Part shown: piece by piece, positions 7,974 through 17,278 of the stretch
Layout of the letters: every line of letters starts with the position of its first letter
How positions within the stretch are numbered: position 1 is the first letter of the stretch
NCBI GenBank assembly: GCA_015231955.1
Contig: JADGAN010000025.1
Location: 1-64,000, forward strand
Origin: Oligoflexia bacterium
Lineage (GTDB): Bacteria; Bdellovibrionota; Bacteriovoracia; Bacteriovoracales; Bacteriovoracaceae
DNA: 64,000 nt
Direction of reading: 5' to 3'
Program-made: the position numbers and the translations under genes
The notes under the pieces: model-generated
Seen by the model: the letters and a program-made list of their open reading frames with translations, nothing else
Told to the model about the DNA's origin: nothing
The model's database searches: none

Positions 7974-10088
7974 TTATCCTTCGATTCTTATCATCTTTTC
8001 ATCTGGAGGAAGGTATTCACCCAGCACTTCGATCGCAATTTTAAGATCTTTGTTTACGAGAGAAGATAGAAATTCAGCAAGCAGCAGATTATCTTTAGAA
8101 GCAGACATGAGGTCATTAATAAGTTTATGTTCACGTTCAGAGGAGATACTCGTCTTGAATGTAAAAATGATTTTGATGAAGAGATCACCGTAGCGTTCAT
8201 GCCCATAAAGACTAGGTGTAAGAATAAAAAAACTAGGATCAGAGGTCATGGCGTTGATCCAAGAGATAGTATGACTTAAATCCTCTGGGGATTGATTTGA
8301 CTTGATAACCTTTAATTTGATAGCAAGCAAATTGGTCTTTTTATTCTTTAACACTTGAACCGTTTTGCTGGCCTTCCCTCTTATAAAAAAGCGAGCTTGT
8401 TCAATAGTGATGAAATCTTCGACATCGTCATCCCATTTTAAAAAGGGACGGATCTTTATTCTGGGGTTGTTATCGCGATAAAGATCTCTTATAGAGGTGA
8501 GATAATCTACCGCAGAGTAATTTTCTTGATCGTAAGTTTGATCCTGAAAATTTTTAACTAAAAATCCATTTTGGATATGTTCTCCATCATTATAAGCAGC
8601 AAGCGAGGGAGAGGGCCAGGGAATAACTGTTGGCCAATAGGAGAATCCTTCTCGCTCTAATTCAAAAGCCGCCACAATATCGTTTCGCCGATGGGATAAT
8701 TTTTCAAAATAAAGGCGTTGCAAAGGGGGGGGCCAATGGCCCATCTGCAAGAGGGTTTTAAGTTGCGTTTGCGTAACTTGTGCTATGTAACGGGCCATCC
8801 ATTTTAAGTCTCCATACTCCGCATGAAGAAAAGGAGATGGGCGCCCCATAAAGTGGTAACGACGATAGTTTAGCTTCACAACTTTACTCTTATTACTTCT
8901 ATCTCCATAGTAGATAGGGTCGATAAAGATATGTGAAAATTTGTTGGGATTATTGGGAAAGATGGTATGCCCAAAGCCGTTTCCAACATCACTTATGAGA
9001 GTTACAATCTCCCACTGATCTTTGGCGCTTTCAACTAATTTGAGTTTATTATTATGTTCTTCTTTTATATCGGCATTGGATAAAAAGGCCTGCACGAGGA
9101 GATTGCCCTTGATTGCTCTGCCATTTTCACTTTCATGACCAAAAGAGGAGAAGTAAAATCTACCAATGCGTTTTTCATTCTTAAGCGTTGGTCTGCAGGA
9201 TGCCTCATGAAAGACCACAAACTCGCCTTTCTCATCGCGTCCCTCCTTGACTACAAGACGCTTCCAGCGAAGCTCGCTTTGGTAATTGCGTAGCCACTCT
9301 TTTTTGAAATTACTTACACGCTCTCCTTTGCGAAGATAGATGATCGGTTTAGCGACATGAAAGAGAAGGTCTGAGTGAAAACCAAGCAAACGTGAGAAAC
9401 GAGAAGCGGCAATTTCAACATTGACCTCCTCTCCAAATTTACATTTCCACTTTTTAACCTTTAGACCATTAATTTTATCCTCCCTCTCAACTTTTATTTT
9501 AGGGTTATGGCCACCAAGCACTAACTCATTCAAGAGAAAAGTTGCATTGTCGGGTAAGGAAAAATTGTGATCGAGATCTTTCTTGATATCGATAGTGGCG
9601 ATGCTTTTAGTGGGTTTCTTCCAAAAGTGTGAGTAGTCGGGATCCTGCAAGCTATCATCATGACTAGACCTTTGTACAATATGTTGCTCAAAGAGGGCCA
9701 CTCGTGCATCTTCAAGAAGTTGAATAGAAATTTTCTTTTTCGCACTATCTTTGAAGGCGTTGTCGAGAAGGAGGAGTTCTTGTTCTAACTGATACACTTG
9801 CTGAGGATGAAGTGATCCTTTCTTTAGCATTTGAAGTTTAGCAAGCATGAGATTAGTTGCAAAAAGAGTATCTTCTTTTTCCGCCTCTAGGAGGGCCTCT
9901 TCTTTGCTCTCTCCCTTCGCGAGATTATTGTAATAAAAGATACGCGTGATCTCTTGCTTGCGAGCGGTCACTTTTGATAGCATCTCATCGAGATCAAACG
10001 CACTTGCTTGCGAATAAGAGTGTGCGGAGGGGATGATGAGGAGATAAAAAAATAAAAATGTTAAAATAAAGTTATTCTTCATCTTCAA
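7974..10088 (-). CDS. Large secreted protein, diverged paralogue of the 1239-aa protein, kinase-like motifs
   Basis: 704 aa with an N-terminal signal peptide (hydrophobic run, cleavage near SAHSYS). Residues about 215-245 carry KCKFGEEVNVEIAASRFSRL. A central block has LSNADIKEEHNNKLKL followed about 20 residues later by ISDVGNGFG. Then comes DLKWMARYIAQ and a RRNDIV.AF.L segment. All these recur in the same order in the plus-strand 1239-aa protein. The set K..G.E, N-D-x-K..N and D-V-G recalls the ATP- and metal-binding positions of protein-kinase-like folds, but this is inference from motif order only. It overlaps the upstream 383-aa gene by 17 bases, so the two are co-transcribed and probably act together outside the cytoplasm. 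Confidence 0.7.
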   Translation of the reverse strand: MKMKNNFILTFLFFYLLIIPSAHSYSQASAFDLDEMLSKVTARKQEITRIFYYNNLAKGESKEEALLEAEKEDTLFATNLMLAKLQMLKKGSLHPQQVYQLEQELLLLDNAFKDSAKKKISIQLLEDARVALFEQHIVQRSSHDDSLQDPDYSHFWKKPTKSIATIDIKKDLDHNFSLPDNATFLLNELVLGGHNPKIKVEREDKINGLKVKKWKCKFGEEVNVEIAASRFSRLLGFHSDLLFHVAKPIIYLRKGERVSNFKKEWLRNYQSELRWKRLVVKEGRDEKGEFVVFHEASCRPTLKNEKRIGRFYFSSFGHESENGRAIKGNLLVQAFLSNADIKEEHNNKLKLVESAKDQWEIVTLISDVGNGFGHTIFPNNPNKFSHIFIDPIYYGDRSNKSKVVKLNYRRYHFMGRPSPFLHAEYGDLKWMARYIAQVTQTQLKTLLQMGHWPPPLQRLYFEKLSHRRNDIVAAFELEREGFSYWPTVIPWPSPSLAAYNDGEHIQNGFLVKNFQDQTYDQENYSAVDYLTSIRDLYRDNNPRIKIRPFLKWDDDVEDFITIEQARFFIRGKASKTVQVLKNKKTNLLAIKLKVIKSNQSPEDLSHTISWINAMTSDPSFFILTPSLYGHERYGDLFIKIIFTFKTSISSEREHKLINDLMSASKDNLLLAEFLSSLVNKDLKIAIEVLGEYLPPDEKMIRIEG

Positions 10089-11223
10089 AATCTTCCTTAC
10101 TTATCAGGGTAAGAGTATCGTTTTGATAAATATAATCTTTTTCAAGATCACTAAAGTCGCTATCAAAGTCTTGTACGTGATCACTCGTGAGTGCTGAGTT
10201 TAAGCCAGTATAAAAGGGCATGAATGCAGCAATTCCTTTTTGGGCCAAGCAATAATGGTCGAGCCGCTGGGGGCGAGGATCTGGCATCGTCCCTTTGGCA
10301 ATCAAAGAGTTAATATATTGCATGGAAAAGCTCATGGGAGTTTTTTTAGCAATTGCTTGATAGCGAGCAAGCTCCTCAAAGCGCTCTTTGGTTTGCCCAC
10401 TTGTACAATACTCTTTTAAATAGGGTTCAACTTGAGACCACTCTTTTTTAGGGTGATAACTAGGATTAAAAATTTCATTGAAATAGGGATTTACAATGCT
10501 CTTAAAGTTCACCGGTTCAGTAAGTGCCCACCTTTTTGCCCCAAACCACTTGAGCGAACGATTGGGCCCGTTACAGAGGTTTTTATAGAGTAGAAATCCT
10601 TGGAAGTTTGCTTCAAGATCAGAATAGGAGGGCATTGAGGAGAGCTTGGTTTCAAACCAAATGCCCACGCGAACAGCGGCCTTTACGGCCAGTTCCTCTG
10701 CTTCTAATGGGGTGTGCGAACGTTTATACTTTTTTAAGGCCATACGATAGCGAACCCAATAGACATAACCCATAACTATAGCATGGCTAAGTTTATCTAC
10801 TCCAATGTTAATGTCACTAACATTGATATTTCTTCCAGTGAAGCGTTTCTTTTTTATATCACGATAGATACCATCGTAGCGCAAGTCATTGCGTTCCAAT
10901 GGAAATTTATCGATATCTGGATTGTTATCGGCCCAAATATCAGTTTTAACAAGTGGTCGGCGGGCAAAACGCCATCCAATTCTGTGAGTGACCCATTGGC
11001 AGGTATGGCGAAGAAGACCACCATTCACAGATTTAATTGCTTTGTTAAATTCACTATTCAAATAGTCATTAATAATGTCACCGGAATCTTGAATCTCTCG
11101 GCCCCAAGAGACGTACTGATCGTTTTCAATAGAGTGAAGTTTCTCTAATGGTAAAAAAAAGATCATGAATAGGGATAGGAATAGGAACAAAGGGATTACT
11201 AGTGCATTCGCTTTTAAGTTCAT
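10072..11223 (-). CDS. Secreted or membrane-anchored protein of unknown function
   Basis: 383 aa. It begins with a basic residue and a hydrophobic stretch (about residues 6-26), either an uncleaved anchor or a signal peptide. The mid-section has the pattern DKLSHAIVMGYVYWVRY (about 145-161) and, about 40 residues on, a Glu-bearing helix (GIWFETKLSSMPSYSDLEANFQGF). I recall this DK..H...G..Y plus SD.EAN..G pairing from orphan proteins of predatory and other deltaproteobacteria, but no function. The C-terminus is acidic. It is first gene of a two-gene operon with the kinase-like 704-aa protein (17-base overlap). Confidence 0.7.
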   Translation of the reverse strand: MNLKANALVIPLFLFLSLFMIFFLPLEKLHSIENDQYVSWGREIQDSGDIINDYLNSEFNKAIKSVNGGLLRHTCQWVTHRIGWRFARRPLVKTDIWADNNPDIDKFPLERNDLRYDGIYRDIKKKRFTGRNINVSDINIGVDKLSHAIVMGYVYWVRYRMALKKYKRSHTPLEAEELAVKAAVRVGIWFETKLSSMPSYSDLEANFQGFLLYKNLCNGPNRSLKWFGAKRWALTEPVNFKSIVNPYFNEIFNPSYHPKKEWSQVEPYLKEYCTSGQTKERFEELARYQAIAKKTPMSFSMQYINSLIAKGTMPDPRPQRLDHYCLAQKGIAAFMPFYTGLNSALTSDHVQDFDSDFSDLEKDYIYQNDTLTLISKEDFEDEE

Positions 11224-11758
11224 TATGATCGCTCCTCTTGTAGTTTTGTGAGAGTATCTATAAAGATATTAAATACAGAAGAGGACGCTGCTGTCTCAAT
11301 CAGCAACGTTCACGGGAGCATAGAGGAAAGTGATCTGGAATGCAAGAGAAGTGTACTTAAAAAATACTTAATATTTAATACTTATCATCACGAGACAACC
11401 TAACATTGAGCGTGCATGCTGCCATAGACTAAAACGATGACGAAATTTAGGATCATTAGCATCATAGAGAAGTTATAGCGGCCATGAAATCATCACTCCA
11501 CTCTTCAACAACATCTTATGATCTTATTTTCATAAAATATTTCGTAACTGCTCACACCCATCAACCTTCACCTCTCAACCAAATGCTGTTAGCTAAGCAA
11601 CTTTCAGCATCCAGTAGAGGGTAGATGGCTGAAGGGTGTGAGCAGTTACAATATTTCCTTGAAATAGATTTGTACTCTTTCAATCGATCATGTACTCTTC
11701 TCTACTTTCCAATCCCTTTCGGGATCAGTTTCACTAACATTTTAAAGAGGATGATACT
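11224..11758. promoter_or_regulatory. Divergent intergenic region carrying a MITE
   Basis: 535 bases between two divergently transcribed, related secreted-protein genes. Apart from the element at 11544-11649, I see only AT-rich sequence in which both promoters must lie. The element sits 109 bases upstream of the plus-strand start codon, so it could affect that gene's expression. Confidence 0.5.
11544..11649. mobile_element. 106-bp MITE copy 2 with 8-bp target duplication AATATTTC
   Basis: Same length and ends as the copy at 3846, with only two internal substitutions that I can find (CCCA for CCCC near the left end, CCAG for CCGG near the middle). It is directly flanked by AATATTTC at 11536-11543 and 11650-11657. 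The duplication sequence differs from the other two copies, so each is an independent insertion. Confidence 0.92.
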
Positions 11759-14700
11759 ATGAAAAAACCACTCTCTGGTATTTTGTTATTCTTCTCTCTC
11801 CTGTGTTTGTACTCCTTTACACTGCCACAGTTCGGTCTGGATCACGCTCCACTGGATACTCGACATGTGCAGCATGTACAAGAATTTGTGGATAAGTATT
11901 TTAAAGAGAATGGTGACTTTGAACCGACGAAAGTGAAGGCATTTATCGTTCGACTAGAGCGTGAGAAAAAAGAGTTGAGCGATGACCTTTATGAGACTGC
12001 CCTGCTAGAAGGGATAGAGTACAGGATTGAAGATTATGATAAGGTAAAAGAGAGGGCCCTTAAAAAGATCAAAGAGCAAAAGAACAACTTTCTCAAGGCC
12101 TATAATCAATTTCTTATTCCTAAGATTCGAGCACTTCTTGATAACGTCGAGAAACAAGGAAGCAATGAGATCAACGAAGGGCTCATCAGCGACTTCTTTC
12201 GTGTTTATACTGCATTCTACAATCCCCACTATCGTCGCACACCCTACAATGCCGACATGGATCCTTCAATGCTTGGAACGTTTGTCCACGGTTTCTACTT
12301 CTCTCGCGCTAATATTCATCATAAAATCGAAGCCAATAACCTTATTGTTGAAGATGGAAATTGGGGATCCATTAGCACCTGCCTGGGGCCACGAACACCT
12401 GGACATTATCTTCATAATGAAGAGATTGAGAAACTGGCAACAGTTTGTCACTTTGATATCTCCACTCTTAATCCCGGAGTCTCCTCTTTTTGGAGTGAAA
12501 ACGACGCTCACACTAGGAGTGAAATCCTAAGGAGTCTCGAGCAGCAAGACTCCTGGTTTCCTAAAGAGGAAGAAAAGTTAATCTATAAAAATATCAAGAT
12601 CACCGGACTCGGCTCTCAAAAATTTGAAGCAGAATTTGAACGAGATGGTGTTGAGTATGAGGTTAAGGTTAAGATGGGCCATGAGGTGCACTCGGAAATT
12701 GCAACGGGAATTCTTGGCCGCTTGGCAGGCTTCACTCACGATCCAACAAAATGGTATCCCAAACTCAAAATCTATTTTGGCAAAAAGAACACCTTCGAAA
12801 AATTTAAGGCCAACTATATTCAAAAATATGGTATCGGTGCCATGAGATATATCGCGGCCCATGGAGGGGAAGAGGGTAACGAATGGATTGAGATCAGGGA
12901 TGTCCAGCTAGAACTCTCCCACCCCAAGGAGTTACGCCTTGAGGGATATGATCCTGATGCTTGGGATTTAAAAAATCGCCGAGAGCATAGAGCACACATC
13001 TTGTGGCTTGGTTGGCTGAATGTTAACGATGTTAAACCCGATAATCATAAACTCATTCTCTACCAAACAGAAGATAACAAGCTAAGACCACTAATGCGAA
13101 TGCAAGATGTGGGGACTTCACTTGGCATCCCTTATCTTCTAGGTTCAAGAGAACTCTGGAAACTTGATCTAAAACAGTCGGGAGTAAATAGTTACAGCTT
13201 GCAAATGATGGATTGGAATAACGACGGCATCTCTCTTTTGTGGAGCGATTTTAAAAATCAAAAAGGACGTTTTACAACGACCACCTATGCTGATCTCAAA
13301 TGGATGGCACGCAAAATTTCACGGATCACCCCAAGCGAGATCGAGTATGCCATCAGAAAAGCAGGGATTCCAGAAGAAATCGTTGATCTCTATAAATACA
13401 AAATTTTCAATCGTCGCAATCAAATCGTGCAAGCATTTGATCTTCAGCGCACGGGAGAGTTTGTTCTTTACGATGTTCCAGATTTTAGCAGCTATTCTCC
13501 CAATGAGTATGTTCAAAATGGAAAGGTGATCGAGACCCATCTCCCAAATCACACCGATCAAGAGATTACAAGGCATGTGAGCTTGCTAGCTCTCCTCAAC
13601 TTTGTAAACATCTCTATTCCTCTAAAGACATTTACCAAACGTTTTGAAACCAAAATTAATAATGCTGGAGTGATCAATCCCGATGTTGCTGTTTCTGCTG
13701 GACCCATCTCCCTCTCGCAAGTGGTTCCTGGAGTAGGATTGTTTCTTTCTCGTACAGTGCAACCAAACAAAGACTGGGTTCCTACCCGCGATGGTAGCAG
13801 AAGCTATGTCATTCAAGATACGATAGGGATTGAACTTGGAGTCGCTGCTGAATTTATGGACAAGATCAGAGGGGTACTACCAATCTCGGCCTCTGGTCAT
13901 CTTCGGGTGTGGAGAAAAGATGTGCAATTTACCCACTATGCGGATAGCTTAAAGGGAGCATGGCTCGCCCCTTGGGGCCTCTTTAATATCATGGGCGACT
14001 ATCAAAATTACGCTGCCTTTCACTTAAAAGCTGGAGAGATCATACGCATGATGGATGCCTATGGGTTTAGTATTGGTGCCAAAGTTAAGGCCTCTCACCA
14101 TTTTGTTCCCATCTTGGCCCATGAGGTAGGTATCGACATCGGATGGGAATGCTCTACTCCTCTCTATTTTTATAGAGATCTCTATGGGCAGCTCAATGTC
14201 TTCAAAGAAAAATCGATTTTTTTCAACTTTGATCTTACTCTAAATTTTCTAGAGTTTGATGCTAAAGTGGCAACTCTTCCACTTATAGGTGTTGGCCTTA
14301 CTTATAATCGTTTTTTCCATGAGGCAAAACTTTATTCGTTCGACATTCCCTCCTTTGATGTTGAGGCAACAGCACTCACCTCTACTCAAAGAAATCGTGA
14401 GTACTTGGCCTTGATCGATTTTCTAAATCAAGGCGGTCTCGATGAAGATAGTTCCATCATGCATCTCCACATGGGAATGACAGCAGATGGGAGTGTAAGA
14501 AACAGCAAGCTCTCCTTTCTCTTGTTTTTCAAGCGAAAAATAGAGAAGGGACATTCAGAGGCCAAGATTACACTTGATGGAAAGACACGATCTTTCTATC
14601 GTTATCACTCTTCTAAAAATCGCATTTTAGGATCAGCGATGAACTTTTATCCCTTTGGTGCCTTCCTTAAGGCCCACGAAAGGAGTAGTTCCATTGTGAT

Positions 14701-15478
14701 TGAAATGGATGCTGAAAGGCCAGAGGAGTTTGTGGTATTAGTAAGAGGTAGCGACTACTATCGGAAAAAACATAAAAATGATCTTTTGCGTGTTGTCGCT
14801 TGGGAAAACCGCAAGTACTCCCTTGATAGTGAAGAGACGCCCTTTTATAGAAATTTTACCTTGCCTCCAACCGAAGAGGTTGCGCTCTATCGAAAGATCC
14901 AAAGTGAGCACTACATCTATATTAGTGGTCGAGAACTGCTTGCGGCCCTAGAGCGTTTCAAGAAGAGTGAAATCACTAACCTTGCATATCAACATTATGT
15001 TGTAGGAATCAAACCCATTGGTGGAGGTCTCTCTCCCGTCGTCAACGGAGGGAAGGAGCTACGTCGAAGCATCAAGGCCAAAGATGTTGGAGAGCACTTT
15101 GCAACTCTCCAACGGAAATCCAAAAAGCTCTCTTCCGCTCCTAAATCCTTCATGAACTCTCTGATGGCCTTTATGGAAGAGGTGGATGTTGGTAAATATG
15201 GCGTCACCTTAATTAAAGATCTTGTGGGAGAGAAGGGGCTCTACGTTTCTGGTCAAATCTTTGGAGTTAACCGCAGATTTACAACGCTTGAAACCTTAGA
15301 GGCAGAGCGTACCCGGCGCTTTACTCCCAAAAGCTGGGGAACCTACACGGAACCTCCCATGAGAAGTTATCTCTACAACAACCAGGTTCTACCTCTATCC
15401 ACCTATGTGGATAATGATATCAACTTAAGTCTTATTTTAGGAGAAATCCCCATTGGAGACGACGTTGTTGTGCAATGA
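11759..15478 (+). CDS. Giant secreted protein, kinase-like N-terminal half and beta-rich C-terminal half
   Basis: 1239 aa with a signal peptide (MKKPLSG, then a hydrophobic run to about residue 22). GAGG lies about 8 bases before the ATG. Residues 30-130 are charged coiled-coil. From about 290 it parallels the 704-aa protein: VKVKMGHEVHSEIATGILGRL, then LNVNDVKPDNHKLIL, then MQDVGTSLG, then ADLKWMARKISRIT and RRNQIVQAFDLQ. NDVKPDN followed by DVG looks like a protein-kinase catalytic loop and DFG-type motif. The remaining 600 residues have alternating aromatic/polar segments typical of beta-rich surface or outer-membrane proteins. Function unknown; secreted enzyme or surface effector is an inference. 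Divergent from its paralogue's operon. Confidence 0.72.
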   Translation: MKKPLSGILLFFSLLCLYSFTLPQFGLDHAPLDTRHVQHVQEFVDKYFKENGDFEPTKVKAFIVRLEREKKELSDDLYETALLEGIEYRIEDYDKVKERALKKIKEQKNNFLKAYNQFLIPKIRALLDNVEKQGSNEINEGLISDFFRVYTAFYNPHYRRTPYNADMDPSMLGTFVHGFYFSRANIHHKIEANNLIVEDGNWGSISTCLGPRTPGHYLHNEEIEKLATVCHFDISTLNPGVSSFWSENDAHTRSEILRSLEQQDSWFPKEEEKLIYKNIKITGLGSQKFEAEFERDGVEYEVKVKMGHEVHSEIATGILGRLAGFTHDPTKWYPKLKIYFGKKNTFEKFKANYIQKYGIGAMRYIAAHGGEEGNEWIEIRDVQLELSHPKELRLEGYDPDAWDLKNRREHRAHILWLGWLNVNDVKPDNHKLILYQTEDNKLRPLMRMQDVGTSLGIPYLLGSRELWKLDLKQSGVNSYSLQMMDWNNDGISLLWSDFKNQKGRFTTTTYADLKWMARKISRITPSEIEYAIRKAGIPEEIVDLYKYKIFNRRNQIVQAFDLQRTGEFVLYDVPDFSSYSPNEYVQNGKVIETHLPNHTDQEITRHVSLLALLNFVNISIPLKTFTKRFETKINNAGVINPDVAVSAGPISLSQVVPGVGLFLSRTVQPNKDWVPTRDGSRSYVIQDTIGIELGVAAEFMDKIRGVLPISASGHLRVWRKDVQFTHYADSLKGAWLAPWGLFNIMGDYQNYAAFHLKAGEIIRMMDAYGFSIGAKVKASHHFVPILAHEVGIDIGWECSTPLYFYRDLYGQLNVFKEKSIFFNFDLTLNFLEFDAKVATLPLIGVGLTYNRFFHEAKLYSFDIPSFDVEATALTSTQRNREYLALIDFLNQGGLDEDSSIMHLHMGMTADGSVRNSKLSFLLFFKRKIEKGHSEAKITLDGKTRSFYRYHSSKNRILGSAMNFYPFGAFLKAHERSSSIVIEMDAERPEEFVVLVRGSDYYRKKHKNDLLRVVAWENRKYSLDSEETPFYRNFTLPPTEEVALYRKIQSEHYIYISGRELLAALERFKKSEITNLAYQHYVVGIKPIGGGLSPVVNGGKELRRSIKAKDVGEHFATLQRKSKKLSSAPKSFMNSLMAFMEEVDVGKYGVTLIKDLVGEKGLYVSGQIFGVNRRFTTLETLEAERTRRFTPKSWGTYTEPPMRSYLYNNQVLPLSTYVDNDINLSLILGEIPIGDDVVVQ

Positions 15479-15544
15479 GAATACTTAATAGAGTGAAGTC
15501 CATTGCTGATTACGATCAAGAGCGAACTTAACAGTACCACGGGC

Positions 15545-16312
15545 TCAACGAAGTGAATTGACCATCATTTGGGAAACCAACTGAACTAACTCTTTGCTAC
15601 CACTACCTACACCTGAAGGATAGCTTTCGTTACGATATTGATCCCAGATGCTACGTCCTAGGTCGCTAGTCCAGTAGCTAGCGCCCATAGCTGCCTTGTG
15701 AAGCGCTTCCATTGGTTCACTTACCTCGTAATACTCTTTGTCTGCGGCCATCAGGGCCCTGAAATTGTGGCCTTCTGTGAAATTATCATGGATCCAAGAT
15801 TCAAATCGCAAGTGATGGGTAACCAAATCCCAATTGAGTTGATAAGAAGAGCTACAGTGAACCAAAATTGATGCATCTACAATATAATGAACAGCATAAC
15901 CCAAATACCAATCTCCTTTTTGCTGGTTATTCTCTTCGTAAAACTTAGCAGCGGATTGTTCTTCCCACGCTTCCGAAGCTCGATCTCCAGTTGGTCCAAT
16001 TAAGTTATCATTGAAATCTTCGTGCGCATCTCCCCAAGTGACCTCCCCCTCAGCATTTAAAAAGTAAGCATGAGACCATTGATGATTAAAGAGGTTACTT
16101 AGTCCTCGTTGATTCAAATCCGGCAAAAGCGATGCCTTTTTGATATTTTCCACGCGTGAGTTAGGCAATCCCCAATACTCTGCTGCAAGTCCCGCAAAAT
16201 CGATATGGTTATACTTCTTATACTTCCACTCGTTCTCTCTTTCCACCAGAGCAAACCCACTGCCAGACACCAAAGCACACATCACAAACCACAAAAAAAA
16301 TCTCTTCACCAT
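15545..16312 (-). CDS. Secreted zinc-dependent phospholipase C/S1-P1 nuclease-like protein
   Basis: 255 aa with a signal peptide ending near SGFALVE. The protein is helical and carries metal-ligand-like residues in the family's order: HQWSHAYF (about 77-84), GYAVHYIVDASILVHC with H..D and a following His, and HHLRFESWIHDN with H...E. These match the Zn ligands of bacterial phospholipase C and S1/P1 nucleases, which hydrolyse phospholipids or nucleic acids outside the cytoplasm. The exact substrate cannot be told. It lies just upstream of the lipase gene's end with its own short leader; no operon partner is evident. Confidence 0.65.
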   Translation of the reverse strand: MVKRFFLWFVMCALVSGSGFALVERENEWKYKKYNHIDFAGLAAEYWGLPNSRVENIKKASLLPDLNQRGLSNLFNHQWSHAYFLNAEGEVTWGDAHEDFNDNLIGPTGDRASEAWEEQSAAKFYEENNQQKGDWYLGYAVHYIVDASILVHCSSSYQLNWDLVTHHLRFESWIHDNFTEGHNFRALMAADKEYYEVSEPMEALHKAAMGASYWTSDLGRSIWDQYRNESYPSGVGSGSKELVQLVSQMMVNSLR

Positions 16313-16388
16313 AAATCCTCCTTCTTTCTTTTTTTCTGTAACATAGACCTTCCCTAAAGTGCCAGCTTCTTTTTTGATAGTCGGTGCA

Positions 16389-16415
16389 CCTAAAGCGGAC
16401 TTTGTCCGCTTTAGG
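16389..16415. terminator. 12-bp perfect hairpin at the end of the lipase gene
   Basis: CCTAAAGCGGAC (16389-16400), three-base loop, GTCCGCTTTAGG (16404-16415). The stem overlaps the lipase stop codon at 16411-16413. There is no T-run on either side, so it may act as a 3' stabiliser or a weak two-way terminator. Confidence 0.5.
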
Positions 16416-17262
16416 AAGAGATGAAGTGGTCGATGAAGGTGAAGTACTCTTCGCGGTAGCGTTCGATTTCGTTGTGAAGTTCGTGGTAAGCATCTTTGAT
16501 AACGAGAAGTTCACTTGCGATCTCGACGCTTGAAAAATATTTTCTTGCGGCCAAGACGTCGATGATTTTATCTTCGCTGCCAAGGACAACTGCCAAAGGA
16601 ATATTGGCCTGCCTTAGGCCTAGGGGACGAGAGTAGACTTCGCACGCCGTATGAATGAGGTTTAGCAGCAGGTGAGAAGAGGCAGCAAGCACATTCTTGG
16701 GATCTTGCATGTACTCTTCATAGATACGAGTGTCGTGTGAAAGGTAGTGAAGATCAACAAGTCCACGTAGTGGAAGGTCGATCCAGTATTTTGCCAAATA
16801 CTTGGTGGTTGTCGGGATGGAAGCGAGCAACTTGCCAAGAAGATTTCCAGGGACAACCGGAGGTCCAGATAAAATCACCTTTAAAGGAGCAAAGTAGTTA
16901 AGCTTCACTCGTTGAACGAAGGTAGAGACAATCAGAGCGCCCATGGAGTGGCCATATAAAATAAAGCGACCACTCTCCATACGATAGTCACGCTCTAAAA
17001 ACTCCAGGAGTTCACGAAGGTCGTCGATGTAGTCGTTAAAGCTGTGTATTTTTGTTCGCTTGCCTTCGCTTGCACCGTGACCGCGCAGATCGTAGAGGGC
17101 GATGTTAAAGCGATTGCAATAGCGATTAAGAAGGTAGCGATGGCGACCACAATGCTCACCAATTCCGTGGGTAAAGACAATCCAGTCGTTATGTCCTCGT
17201 TCAGAAATCTCGAGATGAAGTTTTAGTCCATCGCGAAGAGTGAGTTCATGTTGATCGCCCAT
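16411..17262 (-). CDS. Alpha/beta hydrolase, monoacylglycerol lipase type
   Basis: 283 aa, soluble. Oxyanion-side motif FTHGIGEHCGRH (about 30-41), DLRGHGASEGKR (about 58-69), nucleophile elbow GHSMG with the Ser near 105, catalytic Asp in GSEDKI (about 230) and His in AYHELHNE (about 258). This full set is typical of the lysophospholipase/monoacylglycerol lipase group, which releases fatty acids from monoglycerides or lysolipids. It lies 16 bases downstream of the phosphate butyryltransferase gene on the same strand, suggesting a lipid or short-chain acyl context for the operon. Confidence 0.85.
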   Translation of the reverse strand: MGDQHELTLRDGLKLHLEISERGHNDWIVFTHGIGEHCGRHRYLLNRYCNRFNIALYDLRGHGASEGKRTKIHSFNDYIDDLRELLEFLERDYRMESGRFILYGHSMGALIVSTFVQRVKLNYFAPLKVILSGPPVVPGNLLGKLLASIPTTTKYLAKYWIDLPLRGLVDLHYLSHDTRIYEEYMQDPKNVLAASSHLLLNLIHTACEVYSRPLGLRQANIPLAVVLGSEDKIIDVLAARKYFSSVEIASELLVIKDAYHELHNEIERYREEYFTFIDHFISS

Positions 17263-17278
17263 GCGCCGACACCTTTAC

